Origin: Actinomycetota bacterium
GTDB lineage: Bacteria; Actinomycetota; Actinomycetes; Mycobacteriales; Mycobacteriaceae
Length of the DNA stretch: 14,772 bases
Reading direction: 5' to 3'
NCBI GenBank assembly: GCA_005787665.1
Contig: SYAB01000161.1
Span: forward strand, 1-14,772
Positions 7,711 to 13,363 of this stretch are shown in pieces (the first letter of the stretch is position 1; each line of letters begins with the position of its first letter). The notes beneath the pieces were generated by a model. The model was not told where the DNA came from. It saw nothing but the letters and a program-made list of their open reading frames with translations, and did not search any database. A program made the position numbers and the translations under genes.

Positions 7711-8395
7711 CGCAGGCGACCCGCTTGCCGCCGTCGCCCGTGGCCAGCGTGGTCTCGTCCGGCGGCGGAGCGCCGTTGGCCTGCTGGTAGCGGTCGGGGG
7801 GGATGTTGGAGAAGTTATCGGGGTTCTCGTGGATGATGAAGGCCGTTCCGTCGCCGTCCAGCAGGTCCGGCCTGTCGAAGTCGTTCGTGGTCGTCACCAG
7901 CATCGCCGACCCGTCCCCGCGGACCTGCAAGGACGACAGGTCGCCGCTGTGGTTCGGGTGACCGTCCTTGCCGCCGGCGTCCAGGTGCCCCCCGGCCGAG
8001 AGGAAGTCCCCGGGTGTGCCGCCGGTGGGGGCCACCGAGTTGACCTCGCACTTACCGACGTCATGGATGTGCAGACCGTGGTAGCCCGGGGTGAGTTTGC
8101 CCGGCGCAGTGGTCGCCACGGTCACCGTGGCAAACCCGTCGGTGAATTCGATGGTGGCCGCGGCGATCTGGGTTCCGTCCGGCCCGTTGATCTGGGCGGT
8201 CAGGGTATCGGCCGGTACCGCCGGTGTGGATCCGGCATGGGATCCACCGTGGGATCCACCGTGGCCCTCCGGCGGCGCCGCCGCACCGGTCCATACCGAC
8301 GGCGTGGTGCCCGGCTCGGAGGCGATCGGTTCGTCGGGCGCGCAGGCACTCAGCGCGAGGGGGGCAGCCAGCAGCAGGACGGCGCACTTTCGCAT
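7691..8395 (-). CDS. sodC: Cu(,Zn) superoxide dismutase, lipoprotein
   Basis: SodC converts superoxide to hydrogen peroxide and oxygen outside the cytoplasmic membrane. A lipoprotein signal peptide ends in LSAC with lipidated Cys18, followed by a linker containing [10 protein letters not shown] (44-53). The catalytic domain (about 64-234) has the copper ligands H109 and H111 in LHIHDVG, bridging H137 in AGGHLDAGG, zinc-site candidates H146/H149 and D152 in GHPNHSGDL, copper ligand H189 in IIHENPD, and a probable disulfide Cys116-Cys228. The final Arg232 (GVIRTG) fits the substrate-guiding arginine. The zinc loop is shorter than in classical enzymes; the M. tuberculosis SodC (Rv0432) is reported to be active with copper but without zinc. 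The ATG at 8395 is required for the signal peptide. The gene starts 20 bases after the VirR-like stop and overlaps the next gene by 20 bases. Confidence 0.97.
   Translation of the reverse strand: MRKCAVLLLAAPLALSACAPDEPIASEPGTTPSVWTGAAAPPEGHGGSHGGSHAGSTPAVPADTLTAQINGPDGTQIAAATIEFTDGFATVTVATTAPGKLTPGYHGLHIHDVGKCEVNSVAPTGGTPGDFLSAGGHLDAGGKDGHPNHSGDLSSLQVRGDGSAMLVTTTNDFDRPDLLDGDGTAFIIHENPDNFSNIPPDRYQQANGAPPPDETTLATGDGGKRVACGVIRTG
8228..8263 (-). repeat. 12-base tandem repeat in sodC encoding His-Gly-Gly-Ser units
   Basis: Three 12-base units, each beginning GGATCC on the plus strand (8228, 8240, 8252), encode consecutive HAGS/HGGS units in the SodC linker. The second and third units are identical over 12 bases and the first differs at two or three positions. 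In-frame units of this kind can expand or contract by slippage, changing the number of histidines without disturbing the catalytic domain. Confidence 0.8.
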
Positions 8396-8415
8396 GCGGC
8401 CCAGCCTAACGCGGA

Positions 8416-8865
8416 CTATCCCGTCACCAACACGATCACGCCGGGTGGCTGCTCGGCGATCTCGGGAATCCGCGGCGCCACCGGGGCTTCGAGCACGGCC
8501 CCGACCGCCTCCGCGGCGGCCTGCTCACCTTCGGCTTTGCCGAAATAGACCGTGGTGGCCTCGACGCCGCCCGCCTCGATGAGGGCCGCCTCGGTGACGT
8601 TCCAACCGGCTTCACGCAGCCGATCTGCGGTCCGGGTGGCGGCGGGCTCGTCGGCGGTAACGCTGTAGACCCGCACATCGGATTTCGGCGCCGGTGGCTT
8701 GGTCGTCGTCGTGGTGGTCATCCTGGTGGCCGTGTCATCGGCGGACTCGCCGCGGGATCCCATTGCCTGGAAACCGACCAGCAGGAAGATCACACCGAGG
8801 AACAGCAGCACCATGACCATGGCGCGCAGGGGGAGCCCGGAGGAATCGGGGACGCGCTCGTTCAT
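8416..8865 (-). CDS. virR: VirR-like membrane protein with LytR C-terminal domain
   Basis: A 149-residue single-pass membrane protein. A short N-terminal segment with an arginine ([14 protein letters not shown]) precedes one hydrophobic helix (about 15-33), so the rest is expected outside the membrane. A Thr-rich spacer (49-55) is followed by Pro residues and a LytR_cpsA_psr C-terminal-type domain (about 63-149: DVRVYSVT ... [18 protein letters not shown] ... GVIVLVTG). The place and architecture match Rv0431 (about 164 aa), named VirR for its role in extracellular vesicle release and envelope integrity; this is established there and inferred here. ATG 8865 is chosen because it directly precedes the membrane helix; the frame extends upstream to 9252 but that part lies across the DUF3263 gene. 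It sits 23 bases after that gene and 20 before sodC. No clear ribosome binding site. Confidence 0.9.
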   Translation of the reverse strand: MNERVPDSSGLPLRAMVMVLLFLGVIFLLVGFQAMGSRGESADDTATRMTTTTTTKPPAPKSDVRVYSVTADEPAATRTADRLREAGWNVTEAALIEAGGVEATTVYFGKAEGEQAAAEAVGAVLEAPVAPRIPEIAEQPPGVIVLVTG

Positions 8866-8888
8866 CGGGCCAACTGTAAACCGTGACG

Positions 8889-9197
8889 TCAGGGAAACTC
8901 GAAGCCCAGCCGCCGGGCGGCGCGGGCCTTCTGGCGGCTGGCGCGCAGCCGGCGCAGACGCTTGACGAGCATCGGGTCGGCGGCGAGCGCCTCCGGCCGG
9001 TCGACCAGTGCGTTGAGCACCTGGTAGTAGCGGGTGGCCGACATCGAGAACAGCTCCTTGATGGCGTCTTCTTTCGCCCCGGCGTACTTCCACCACTGCC
9101 GCTCGAAGGCCAGGATGTCGTACTCGCGGCGGCTCAGCCCCTCGGGAAGTTCGGCATCGTCGATCGACCGTTCGGCCCGTGCCATGGCGCCGTCCAT
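8889..9197 (-). CDS. DUF3263 family small protein
   Basis: A 102-residue actinobacterial protein of the DUF3263 family, matching Rv0430 in position and size. The central part (LSRREYDILAFERQWW at 21-36, then AIKELFSMSATRYYQVLNAL at 45-64) looks like a helix-turn-helix: an initial helix rich in acidic and aromatic residues, then a short turn before ATRYYQ as recognition helix. The C-terminal third is very basic (LVKRLRRLRASRQK, 77-90), which fits nucleic-acid binding. Function is not established; a DNA-binding regulator of the downstream virR-sodC genes is an inference. ATG 9197 gives the usual length; a second in-frame ATG at 9185 (MARAERS) is possible, and neither has a convincing ribosome binding site. 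It is the first gene of the minus-strand run and diverges from def. Confidence 0.88.
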   Translation of the reverse strand: MDGAMARAERSIDDAELPEGLSRREYDILAFERQWWKYAGAKEDAIKELFSMSATRYYQVLNALVDRPEALAADPMLVKRLRRLRASRQKARAARRLGFEFP

Positions 9198-9322
9198 TCG
9201 ATTCGTGGGCCTTTCGACGGGGGAAATGACATTCCTGTGGTTCGGTGGTCATTCAATCACGCCGGCACGGATTGGGACGTCACCGGTCCCCGCGCGTCGG
9301 ACGCTCTTTAAGCTTGCCGTCC
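9198..9322. promoter_or_regulatory. divergent intergenic region between the DUF3263 gene and def
   Basis: This 125-base gap is the longest in the window and must hold the promoters of both diverging transcripts. On the plus strand TAAGCT (9309-9314) fits the mycobacterial -10 pattern TANNNT and ends 8 bases before the def ATG; with no Shine-Dalgarno sequence before that ATG, a leaderless def mRNA is plausible. For the minus strand I see no convincing -10. An imperfect inverted repeat, AATGAC at 9225-9230 and GTCATT at 9248-9253, lies on the DUF3263 side and could be an operator. All of this is inferred from pattern only. Confidence 0.4.
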
Positions 9323-9916
9323 ATGGCAGTCCGACCCATCGTGATCCTCGGCGATCCCGTCCTGCACAACCCGACCGCACCGGTGACCGTCGAACCGGGA
9401 GGGGCGTTGCCAGCGGAGGTCGTCGACCTGATCACCGACATGTACCAGACCATGGATGCGGCCAACGGAGTCGGCTTAGCGGCCAACCAGATCGGGGTGG
9501 GACTGCGGGTGTTCGTCTACGACTGCGCCGAGGACGTCGGAAAGCCGACCCGGCGCCGGGGCGTCGTGGTCAACCCGGTGCTGGAGACCTCCGAGATTCC
9601 CGAGACGATGCCCGACCCGGAGATGGACGACGAAGGCTGCCTGTCGGTCCCGGGCGAGTCGTTCCCGTGCGGCCGGGCGAAGTGGGCGAAGGTCAGCGGA
9701 CTCGACGCCGACGGAAATCCGGTGACCCTGGAGGGCACCGGGTTGTTCGCCCGGATGTTGCAGCACGAGACCGGGCACCTCGACGGATTCCTCTATGTGG
9801 ACAGGCTGATCGGCCGGCACGCGCGGGCCGCCAAGAAGACGGTCAAGTCTCACGGGTGGGGTGTGCCGGGCCTGTCGTGGATGCCCGGCGAGGTAGCCGA
9901 TCCGTTCGGGCACTGA
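9323..9916 (+). CDS. def: peptide deformylase
   Basis: Def removes the formyl group from the N-terminal methionine of new proteins at the ribosome. All three family motifs are intact: [10 protein letters not shown] (49-58), EGCLSVPGE (104-112) with metal ligand Cys106, and QHETGHLDG (147-155) with metal ligands His148 and His152 and catalytic Glu149. The EGCLS and HETGH forms are those of classical active enzymes. The 197 residues equal M. tuberculosis Def (Rv0429c, from memory), including the C-terminal extension [15 protein letters not shown] (176-190) typical of mycobacteria. The ATG at 9323 (MAVRPI) is preferred over an upstream in-frame start at 9245 on length and conservation. The stop overlaps an ATG (TGATG) just before xthA, so the two genes are almost certainly co-transcribed. 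Confidence 0.97.
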   Translation: MAVRPIVILGDPVLHNPTAPVTVEPGGALPAEVVDLITDMYQTMDAANGVGLAANQIGVGLRVFVYDCAEDVGKPTRRRGVVVNPVLETSEIPETMPDPEMDDEGCLSVPGESFPCGRAKWAKVSGLDADGNPVTLEGTGLFARMLQHETGHLDGFLYVDRLIGRHARAAKKTVKSHGWGVPGLSWMPGEVADPFGH

Positions 9917-9917
9917 T

Positions 9918-9922
9918 GGGAG
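9918..9922 (+). promoter_or_regulatory. ribosome binding site that decides the xthA start
   Basis: GGGAG lies 8 bases before the GTG at 9931 and directly after the def stop. The competing ATG at 9916 would place this site inside the coding region and has no ribosome binding site of its own. Confidence 0.6.
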
Positions 9923-9930
9923 CGACTGCG

Positions 9931-10725
9931 GTGCGGGTGGCAACGTGGAACGTCAATTCCATCCGCACCCGGGTCGACCGGGTGGTGGACTGGATGCAAC
10001 GGGCCGATATCGACGTCCTGGCCATGCAGGAGACCAAGTGCTCCGACGACCAGTTCCCGGCCATGCCGTTCCTGGGTGCGGGCTACGAGGTGGTCCAGCA
10101 CGGACACAGCCAGTGGAACGGGGTCGCGATCGCCTCACGCGTCGGAGTGCAGGACGTGCAGACCGGGTTCGACGGCCAGCCGATGTGGGACGGGACGGAC
10201 GAGGCGCGGGCCATCGGGGCGACCTGCGGCGGTGTCCGGGTATGGAGCCTGTATGTGCCCAACGGCCGCACCGTGACGGATCCGCATTATCGCTACAAAC
10301 TGGAATGGCTTGCCGCGCTGGATAACACGGCACAATCCTGGCTGCAGCAGGACCCCGACGCCCAGATCGCCCTGGCGGGCGACTGGAACATCGCGCCGAC
10401 CGACGAGGACGTCTGGGATCCCGCCCTCTTCCAGGGCAGCACCCACGTCACCGACGGCGAACGGGCCGCCTTCCGTTCCATCGAGACGTCGTTCGCCGAC
10501 GTGGTGCGGCCCTTCACACCGGGACCCGGCACCTACACCTACTGGGACTACACCCAGTTGCGGTTCCCCCGGCGCGAAGGCATGCGGATCGACTTCATCC
10601 TTGCCTCACCGGCACTGGCCGGCCGCGTAGTGCACGCCGAGATCGCCCGTGACGAGCGCAAAACCGGCAAGAACCGGATCGGATCACCCAGCGACCACGC
10701 GCCGGTGCTGATCGACCTCCGTTAG
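9931..10725 (+). CDS. xthA: exodeoxyribonuclease III / AP endonuclease
   Basis: XthA is the cytoplasmic exonuclease III family enzyme of base-excision repair: it nicks abasic sites and trims 3' ends. From GTG 9931 the protein has 264 residues. The active-site set is complete: Asn7 (WNVNS), Glu34 (MQETK), Tyr108 (LYVPNGR), Asp151 and Asn153 (GDWNIAP), Asp221 (RIDFIL) and Asp255-His256 (SDHAPV). With this start, Asn7, Glu34, Asp151 and Asn153 fall on the same numbers as in E. coli exonuclease III, which with the upstream GGGAG supports GTG 9931. The alternative ATG 9916 adds 5 residues and overlaps the def stop by one base. It follows def directly; from memory M. tuberculosis has an acetyltransferase gene (Rv0428c) between them. 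The convergent gene lies 53 bases downstream. Confidence 0.95.
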   Translation: MRVATWNVNSIRTRVDRVVDWMQRADIDVLAMQETKCSDDQFPAMPFLGAGYEVVQHGHSQWNGVAIASRVGVQDVQTGFDGQPMWDGTDEARAIGATCGGVRVWSLYVPNGRTVTDPHYRYKLEWLAALDNTAQSWLQQDPDAQIALAGDWNIAPTDEDVWDPALFQGSTHVTDGERAAFRSIETSFADVVRPFTPGPGTYTYWDYTQLRFPRREGMRIDFILASPALAGRVVHAEIARDERKTGKNRIGSPSDHAPVLIDLR

Positions 10726-10737
10726 CGTCCCGTGCGC

Positions 10738-10759
10738 AATCTCGCAGATTCCGCGCGAG
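10738..10759. terminator. possible small hairpins between convergent xthA and oxidoreductase genes
   Basis: Two short, mutually exclusive hairpins can form: AATCT-CGC-AGATT (10738-10750) and CTCGC with GCGAG (10741-10759, 9-base loop). Neither is followed by a T-run on the plus strand. They lie between two convergent stops, where a bidirectional terminator is expected, but stem length is marginal. Confidence 0.25.
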
Positions 10760-10778
10760 TACCGGTCCACGGGGAGGC

Positions 10779-11801
10779 TCACTCGACGGTGGGAGAGCCG
10801 ACCTTGACCAGCATCTTGCCGATGTTGACCCCGGTGAACAGTCCGTTGAGGGCATCCACGCACGATTCCAGGCCGTCGAACACGGTCTCCCGGTGGACCA
10901 GCACACCCTCGCGTCCCCAGCGCCGGAGGTGTTCGAAAGCCTCGTCGAACCGGTCCCACATCTCCAGGGCGTTGAAGCCCTGCATCGATGCGGTCCGGGC
11001 AAGCAGGTTGACGTAATTGGACGGTCCGGGATGCTCCCCGGTCAGGTAACTCGAGATCACCCCGCACAGCACGACCCGCGCCTTGGGCGCCAGTCGACCG
11101 AGCACCGCGTTGAGGATCTCGCCTCCGACGTTGTCGTAGTAGACATCGACCCCCTTGGGACACAGCCGCTTCAGTGCCGCGCTGACGTCCTCGTTCTTGT
11201 AGTCGATACACGCGTCGAAACCGAAGTCCTCCACGACGACTCGGCACTTGTGCGCCCCGCCGGCGATGCCGACCACCCGGGCACCGGCGATCCGGGCGAC
11301 CTGCCCGGCGATCGACCCGGTGGCGCCGGCGGCTGCCGACACCACGACGGTCTGGCCCGGCCCGGGCCGGCCGACCTCCGTCATCCCGAAGTAGGCGGTG
11401 GCCCCGCCCGAGCCGTAGACGCTCATGATGGCCCGCTGGTCCCGCTCCCCGGGAATCGGTGTGCTGAACACGTCGTCGCGAATGATCGCGTACTCCTGGA
11501 ATCCGGTCAGCGTGGTGACGATGTCACCGACCCGATATGCCCCGCAACGACTTTCGACCACCTCGCCGACGCCGGCCGCGCGGATCACCTCGCCGATGCC
11601 GACCGGCGGAAGGTAGCCGGGCCGGTCGTCGAGCCAGGTCCGCACGGCGGCGTCCAGGCCGACATAGGTGGTACGCAGCAACGCCTCGCCCTCGGCCGGG
11701 CGGGGGGCCGGCGCGCACAGCAGTTCGGTGTCCTGCGGCCCGACCAGACCGTGCGGACGGCGGCGCAGAACGATCTGGCGATTGAAGAGTTCGGCAGGCA
11801 T
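10779..11801 (-). CDS. NADP-dependent MDR oxidoreductase (CurA / prostaglandin reductase-like)
   Basis: A zinc-independent medium-chain reductase of 340 residues that should reduce the double bond of alpha,beta-unsaturated carbonyls with NADPH. The N-terminal GroES-like domain (about 1-125) opens with LFNRQIVLRRRP, a typical start for this subfamily. The Rossmann domain has the nucleotide-binding AAAGATGSIAGQVA (156-169); Lys185 in GGAHKC fits the NADP-phosphate contact. YYDNVGG (221-227) is the marker motif of the leukotriene B4 dehydrogenase/CurA group. The cysteine zinc ligands of alcohol dehydrogenases are missing, as expected. The ATG at 11801 gives the standard N-terminus. It is a single-gene minus-strand unit, convergent with xthA and divergent from thiD by 61 bases. 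The subfamily is clear; the natural substrate is not, though an aldehyde or enone detoxification role is plausible. Confidence 0.92.
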   Translation of the reverse strand: MPAELFNRQIVLRRRPHGLVGPQDTELLCAPAPRPAEGEALLRTTYVGLDAAVRTWLDDRPGYLPPVGIGEVIRAAGVGEVVESRCGAYRVGDIVTTLTGFQEYAIIRDDVFSTPIPGERDQRAIMSVYGSGGATAYFGMTEVGRPGPGQTVVVSAAAGATGSIAGQVARIAGARVVGIAGGAHKCRVVVEDFGFDACIDYKNEDVSAALKRLCPKGVDVYYDNVGGEILNAVLGRLAPKARVVLCGVISSYLTGEHPGPSNYVNLLARTASMQGFNALEMWDRFDEAFEHLRRWGREGVLVHRETVFDGLESCVDALNGLFTGVNIGKMLVKVGSPTVE

Positions 11802-11862
11802 GGCAATCTCAAACTACCTCGCGCTGCTAGCGTGAGGGCTTCGATCCCCGCGGGAGTTGACC
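11802..11862. promoter_or_regulatory. divergent promoter region between the oxidoreductase and thiD
   Basis: A 61-base gap serves two diverging genes. On the plus strand TAGCGT (11828-11833) fits a TANNNT -10 and would give a leader of about 20 bases holding GGGAG before the thiD GTG. On the minus strand TAGTTT (11816-11811) fits a -10 ending 9 bases before the oxidoreductase ATG, with no ribosome binding site between, so that transcript may be nearly leaderless. The gap is too short for a TPP riboswitch and I see no THI-box core. Confidence 0.35.
11852..11856 (+). promoter_or_regulatory. ribosome binding site that decides the thiD start
   Basis: GGGAG lies 6 bases before GTG 11863, a normal spacing. 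It directly abuts the alternative TTG at 11857, which would leave no spacing, so GTG 11863 is chosen. Confidence 0.6.
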
Positions 11863-12708
11863 GTGACACTGCTGCCTCTGACCCCGCCCGGCCGGACTCC
11901 GCCGCGAGTCCTCAGTATCGCCGGTTCGGATTCCGGTGGCGGCGCGGGCCTACAGGCCGACATGCGGACCTTCGCCTTGTTGGGAGTGCATGCGCTGGTG
12001 GCGGTGACGGCGGTCACGGTGCAGAACTCACTGGGTGTCAGGGCTTTTCACGAGATTCCGGTGGACGTCATCGCCGGCCAGATCGAGGCCGTGAGCACCG
12101 ATATCGGTGTCCAGGCCGCCAAGAGCGGAGTGCTGGCGTCCGCGGCGATCATCGAGACCGTCGCCGGATGCTGGCAGGACCTGGGCCTGGCCGCGACGGT
12201 GCCGTTCGTCGTCGACCCGGTCTGCGCGTCCATGCACGGCGCCCCGCTGCTGAATCCCCCGGCGCTGGACACCCTGCGGGGCACGCTCTTCCCGCTGGCG
12301 AGTCTGGTCACCCCCAACCTCGACGAGGTCCGACTGCTCGTCGGGATCGAGGTGATCGACACCGCCTCCCAGCGCGCGGCCGCACGCGCCCTGCACGATC
12401 TGGGCCCACGATGGGTGCTGGTCAAGGGCGGGCATCTGCGCTCCTCGGCGCGCAGCACCGACCTGCTGTACGACGGCAGTGACTTCCACGAGTTCGACGC
12501 TCCGCGCATCGACACCACCCACGACCACGGCGCCGGGGACACCCTGGCGGCGGCCGCCGCGGCTGCGCTCGCACACGGCCTGCCGATGCCGGAGGCGGTC
12601 GGATTCGCCAAGGCCTGGGTCACCGAGTGCCTGCGGGCGGCCTACCCACTCGGCGCCGGGCGCGGGCCGGTGTCGGCGCTGTTCCGGCTGCACCACCCCA
12701 ACCGTTAA
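11863..12708 (+). CDS. thiD: hydroxymethylpyrimidine / phosphomethylpyrimidine kinase
   Basis: ThiD phosphorylates hydroxymethylpyrimidine and its monophosphate to HMP-PP, the pyrimidine half of thiamine. The ribokinase-like protein (281 residues from GTG 11863) shows [15 protein letters not shown] (19-33), AVTVQN (50-55), the KSGVL segment (87-91), [10 protein letters not shown] (117-126), TPNLDE (150-155) and VKGGHL (187-192). The phosphate-binding helix motif reads HGAGDTLAA (222-230). Classical ThiD has Cys at the catalytic position (GTGC); here it is Asp226, as in PdxK and ribokinases. My memory of M. tuberculosis ThiD (Rv0422c) is HGGGDTL, so this is a lineage trait. The protein has about 13 extra N-terminal residues before the first strand. 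The usual neighbour thiC is not in the window. It probably forms an operon with the hydrolase 10 bases downstream. Confidence 0.94.
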   Translation: MTLLPLTPPGRTPPRVLSIAGSDSGGGAGLQADMRTFALLGVHALVAVTAVTVQNSLGVRAFHEIPVDVIAGQIEAVSTDIGVQAAKSGVLASAAIIETVAGCWQDLGLAATVPFVVDPVCASMHGAPLLNPPALDTLRGTLFPLASLVTPNLDEVRLLVGIEVIDTASQRAAARALHDLGPRWVLVKGGHLRSSARSTDLLYDGSDFHEFDAPRIDTTHDHGAGDTLAAAAAAALAHGLPMPEAVGFAKAWVTECLRAAYPLGAGRGPVSALFRLHHPNR

Positions 12709-12718
12709 GGGCAACGAC

Positions 12719-13345
12719 ATGGACCTCGAAGCGATCGGCGGCGTCGCGCACCGGCCGGTCGGCGCCCCGGCCGGGGTGGTCATGCTCACCCACGGCGCGG
12801 GTGGCAGCCGCGACTCGCCGCTGTTGATCCGGATCTGCGAGCAGTGGGCGGCGCAAGGCTGGTTCGCCGTCCGCTACAACCTGCCCTACCGGCGCCGCCG
12901 GGCCACCGGACCGCCGCCCGGTTCGGCGGCGGCCGACCAGGCCGGCGTGGCCGACGCCATCGCGGCGGTGCGCGCCCGGTTCGGCGGTCTGCCGGTGATC
13001 GTCGGAGGCCACTCCTACGGGGGACGGCTGACCTCGATGGCGGTCGCGGCCGACCCCACCGCGGCCACCGCCCTCACCCTGTTCTCCTACCCGCTGCACC
13101 CGCCCGGGAAGCCGGAACGCCTGCGCACCGGGCACTTCGGGTCGATCACCGTGCCGACGGTGTTCACCCACGGCAGTTCCGACCCGTTCGGCGCCGTCCC
13201 GGAGTTGCGGACCGCCGCCGCCCTCATCGCCGCACCGACCGAGATCGTCGAGATCAGCGGCGCGCGGCACGATTTAGGGTCCAAGGTCCTCGATGTTCCG
13301 GCGCTGGCGGTCGATGCCACGTTGCGTCTCAGCGCGGGCGGCTAG
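12719..13345 (+). CDS. alpha/beta hydrolase, KANL3/TEX30 or dienelactone hydrolase-like
   Basis: A small 208-residue cytoplasmic alpha/beta hydrolase. It has HGAGG (25-29) as oxyanion-hole region after the first core strand, the nucleophile elbow GGHSYGG (96-102) with Ser99, the acid Asp155 in THGSSDPFG, and the catalytic His184 in GARHDLG, so the triad is complete. There is no signal peptide and almost no cap domain, which fits the TEX30/KANL3-like group. The location after thiD and the size match Rv0421c (209 aa, from memory). The ATG at 12719 has AAGGG (12707-12711) 7 bases upstream, overlapping the thiD stop. The substrate is unknown; an esterase or peptidase activity cannot be told apart from sequence. 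The conserved pairing with thiD hints at, but does not prove, a link to thiamine metabolism. Confidence 0.9.
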   Translation: MDLEAIGGVAHRPVGAPAGVVMLTHGAGGSRDSPLLIRICEQWAAQGWFAVRYNLPYRRRRATGPPPGSAAADQAGVADAIAAVRARFGGLPVIVGGHSYGGRLTSMAVAADPTAATALTLFSYPLHPPGKPERLRTGHFGSITVPTVFTHGSSDPFGAVPELRTAAALIAAPTEIVEISGARHDLGSKVLDVPALAVDATLRLSAGG

Positions 13346-13363
13346 GTCGGGTACCGTCGGGGA

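Noticed and set aside
8866..9252. A 129-codon upstream extension of the VirR-like frame.
   Set aside because: It runs across the DUF3263 gene in another frame, is Arg/Gly/Pro-rich, and would bury the membrane helix inside the protein. The ATG at 8865 directly precedes that helix.
11802..11862. A possible TPP riboswitch before thiD.
   Set aside because: The gap is only 61 bases and lacks the conserved CUGAGA and related THI-box blocks in a plausible arrangement.
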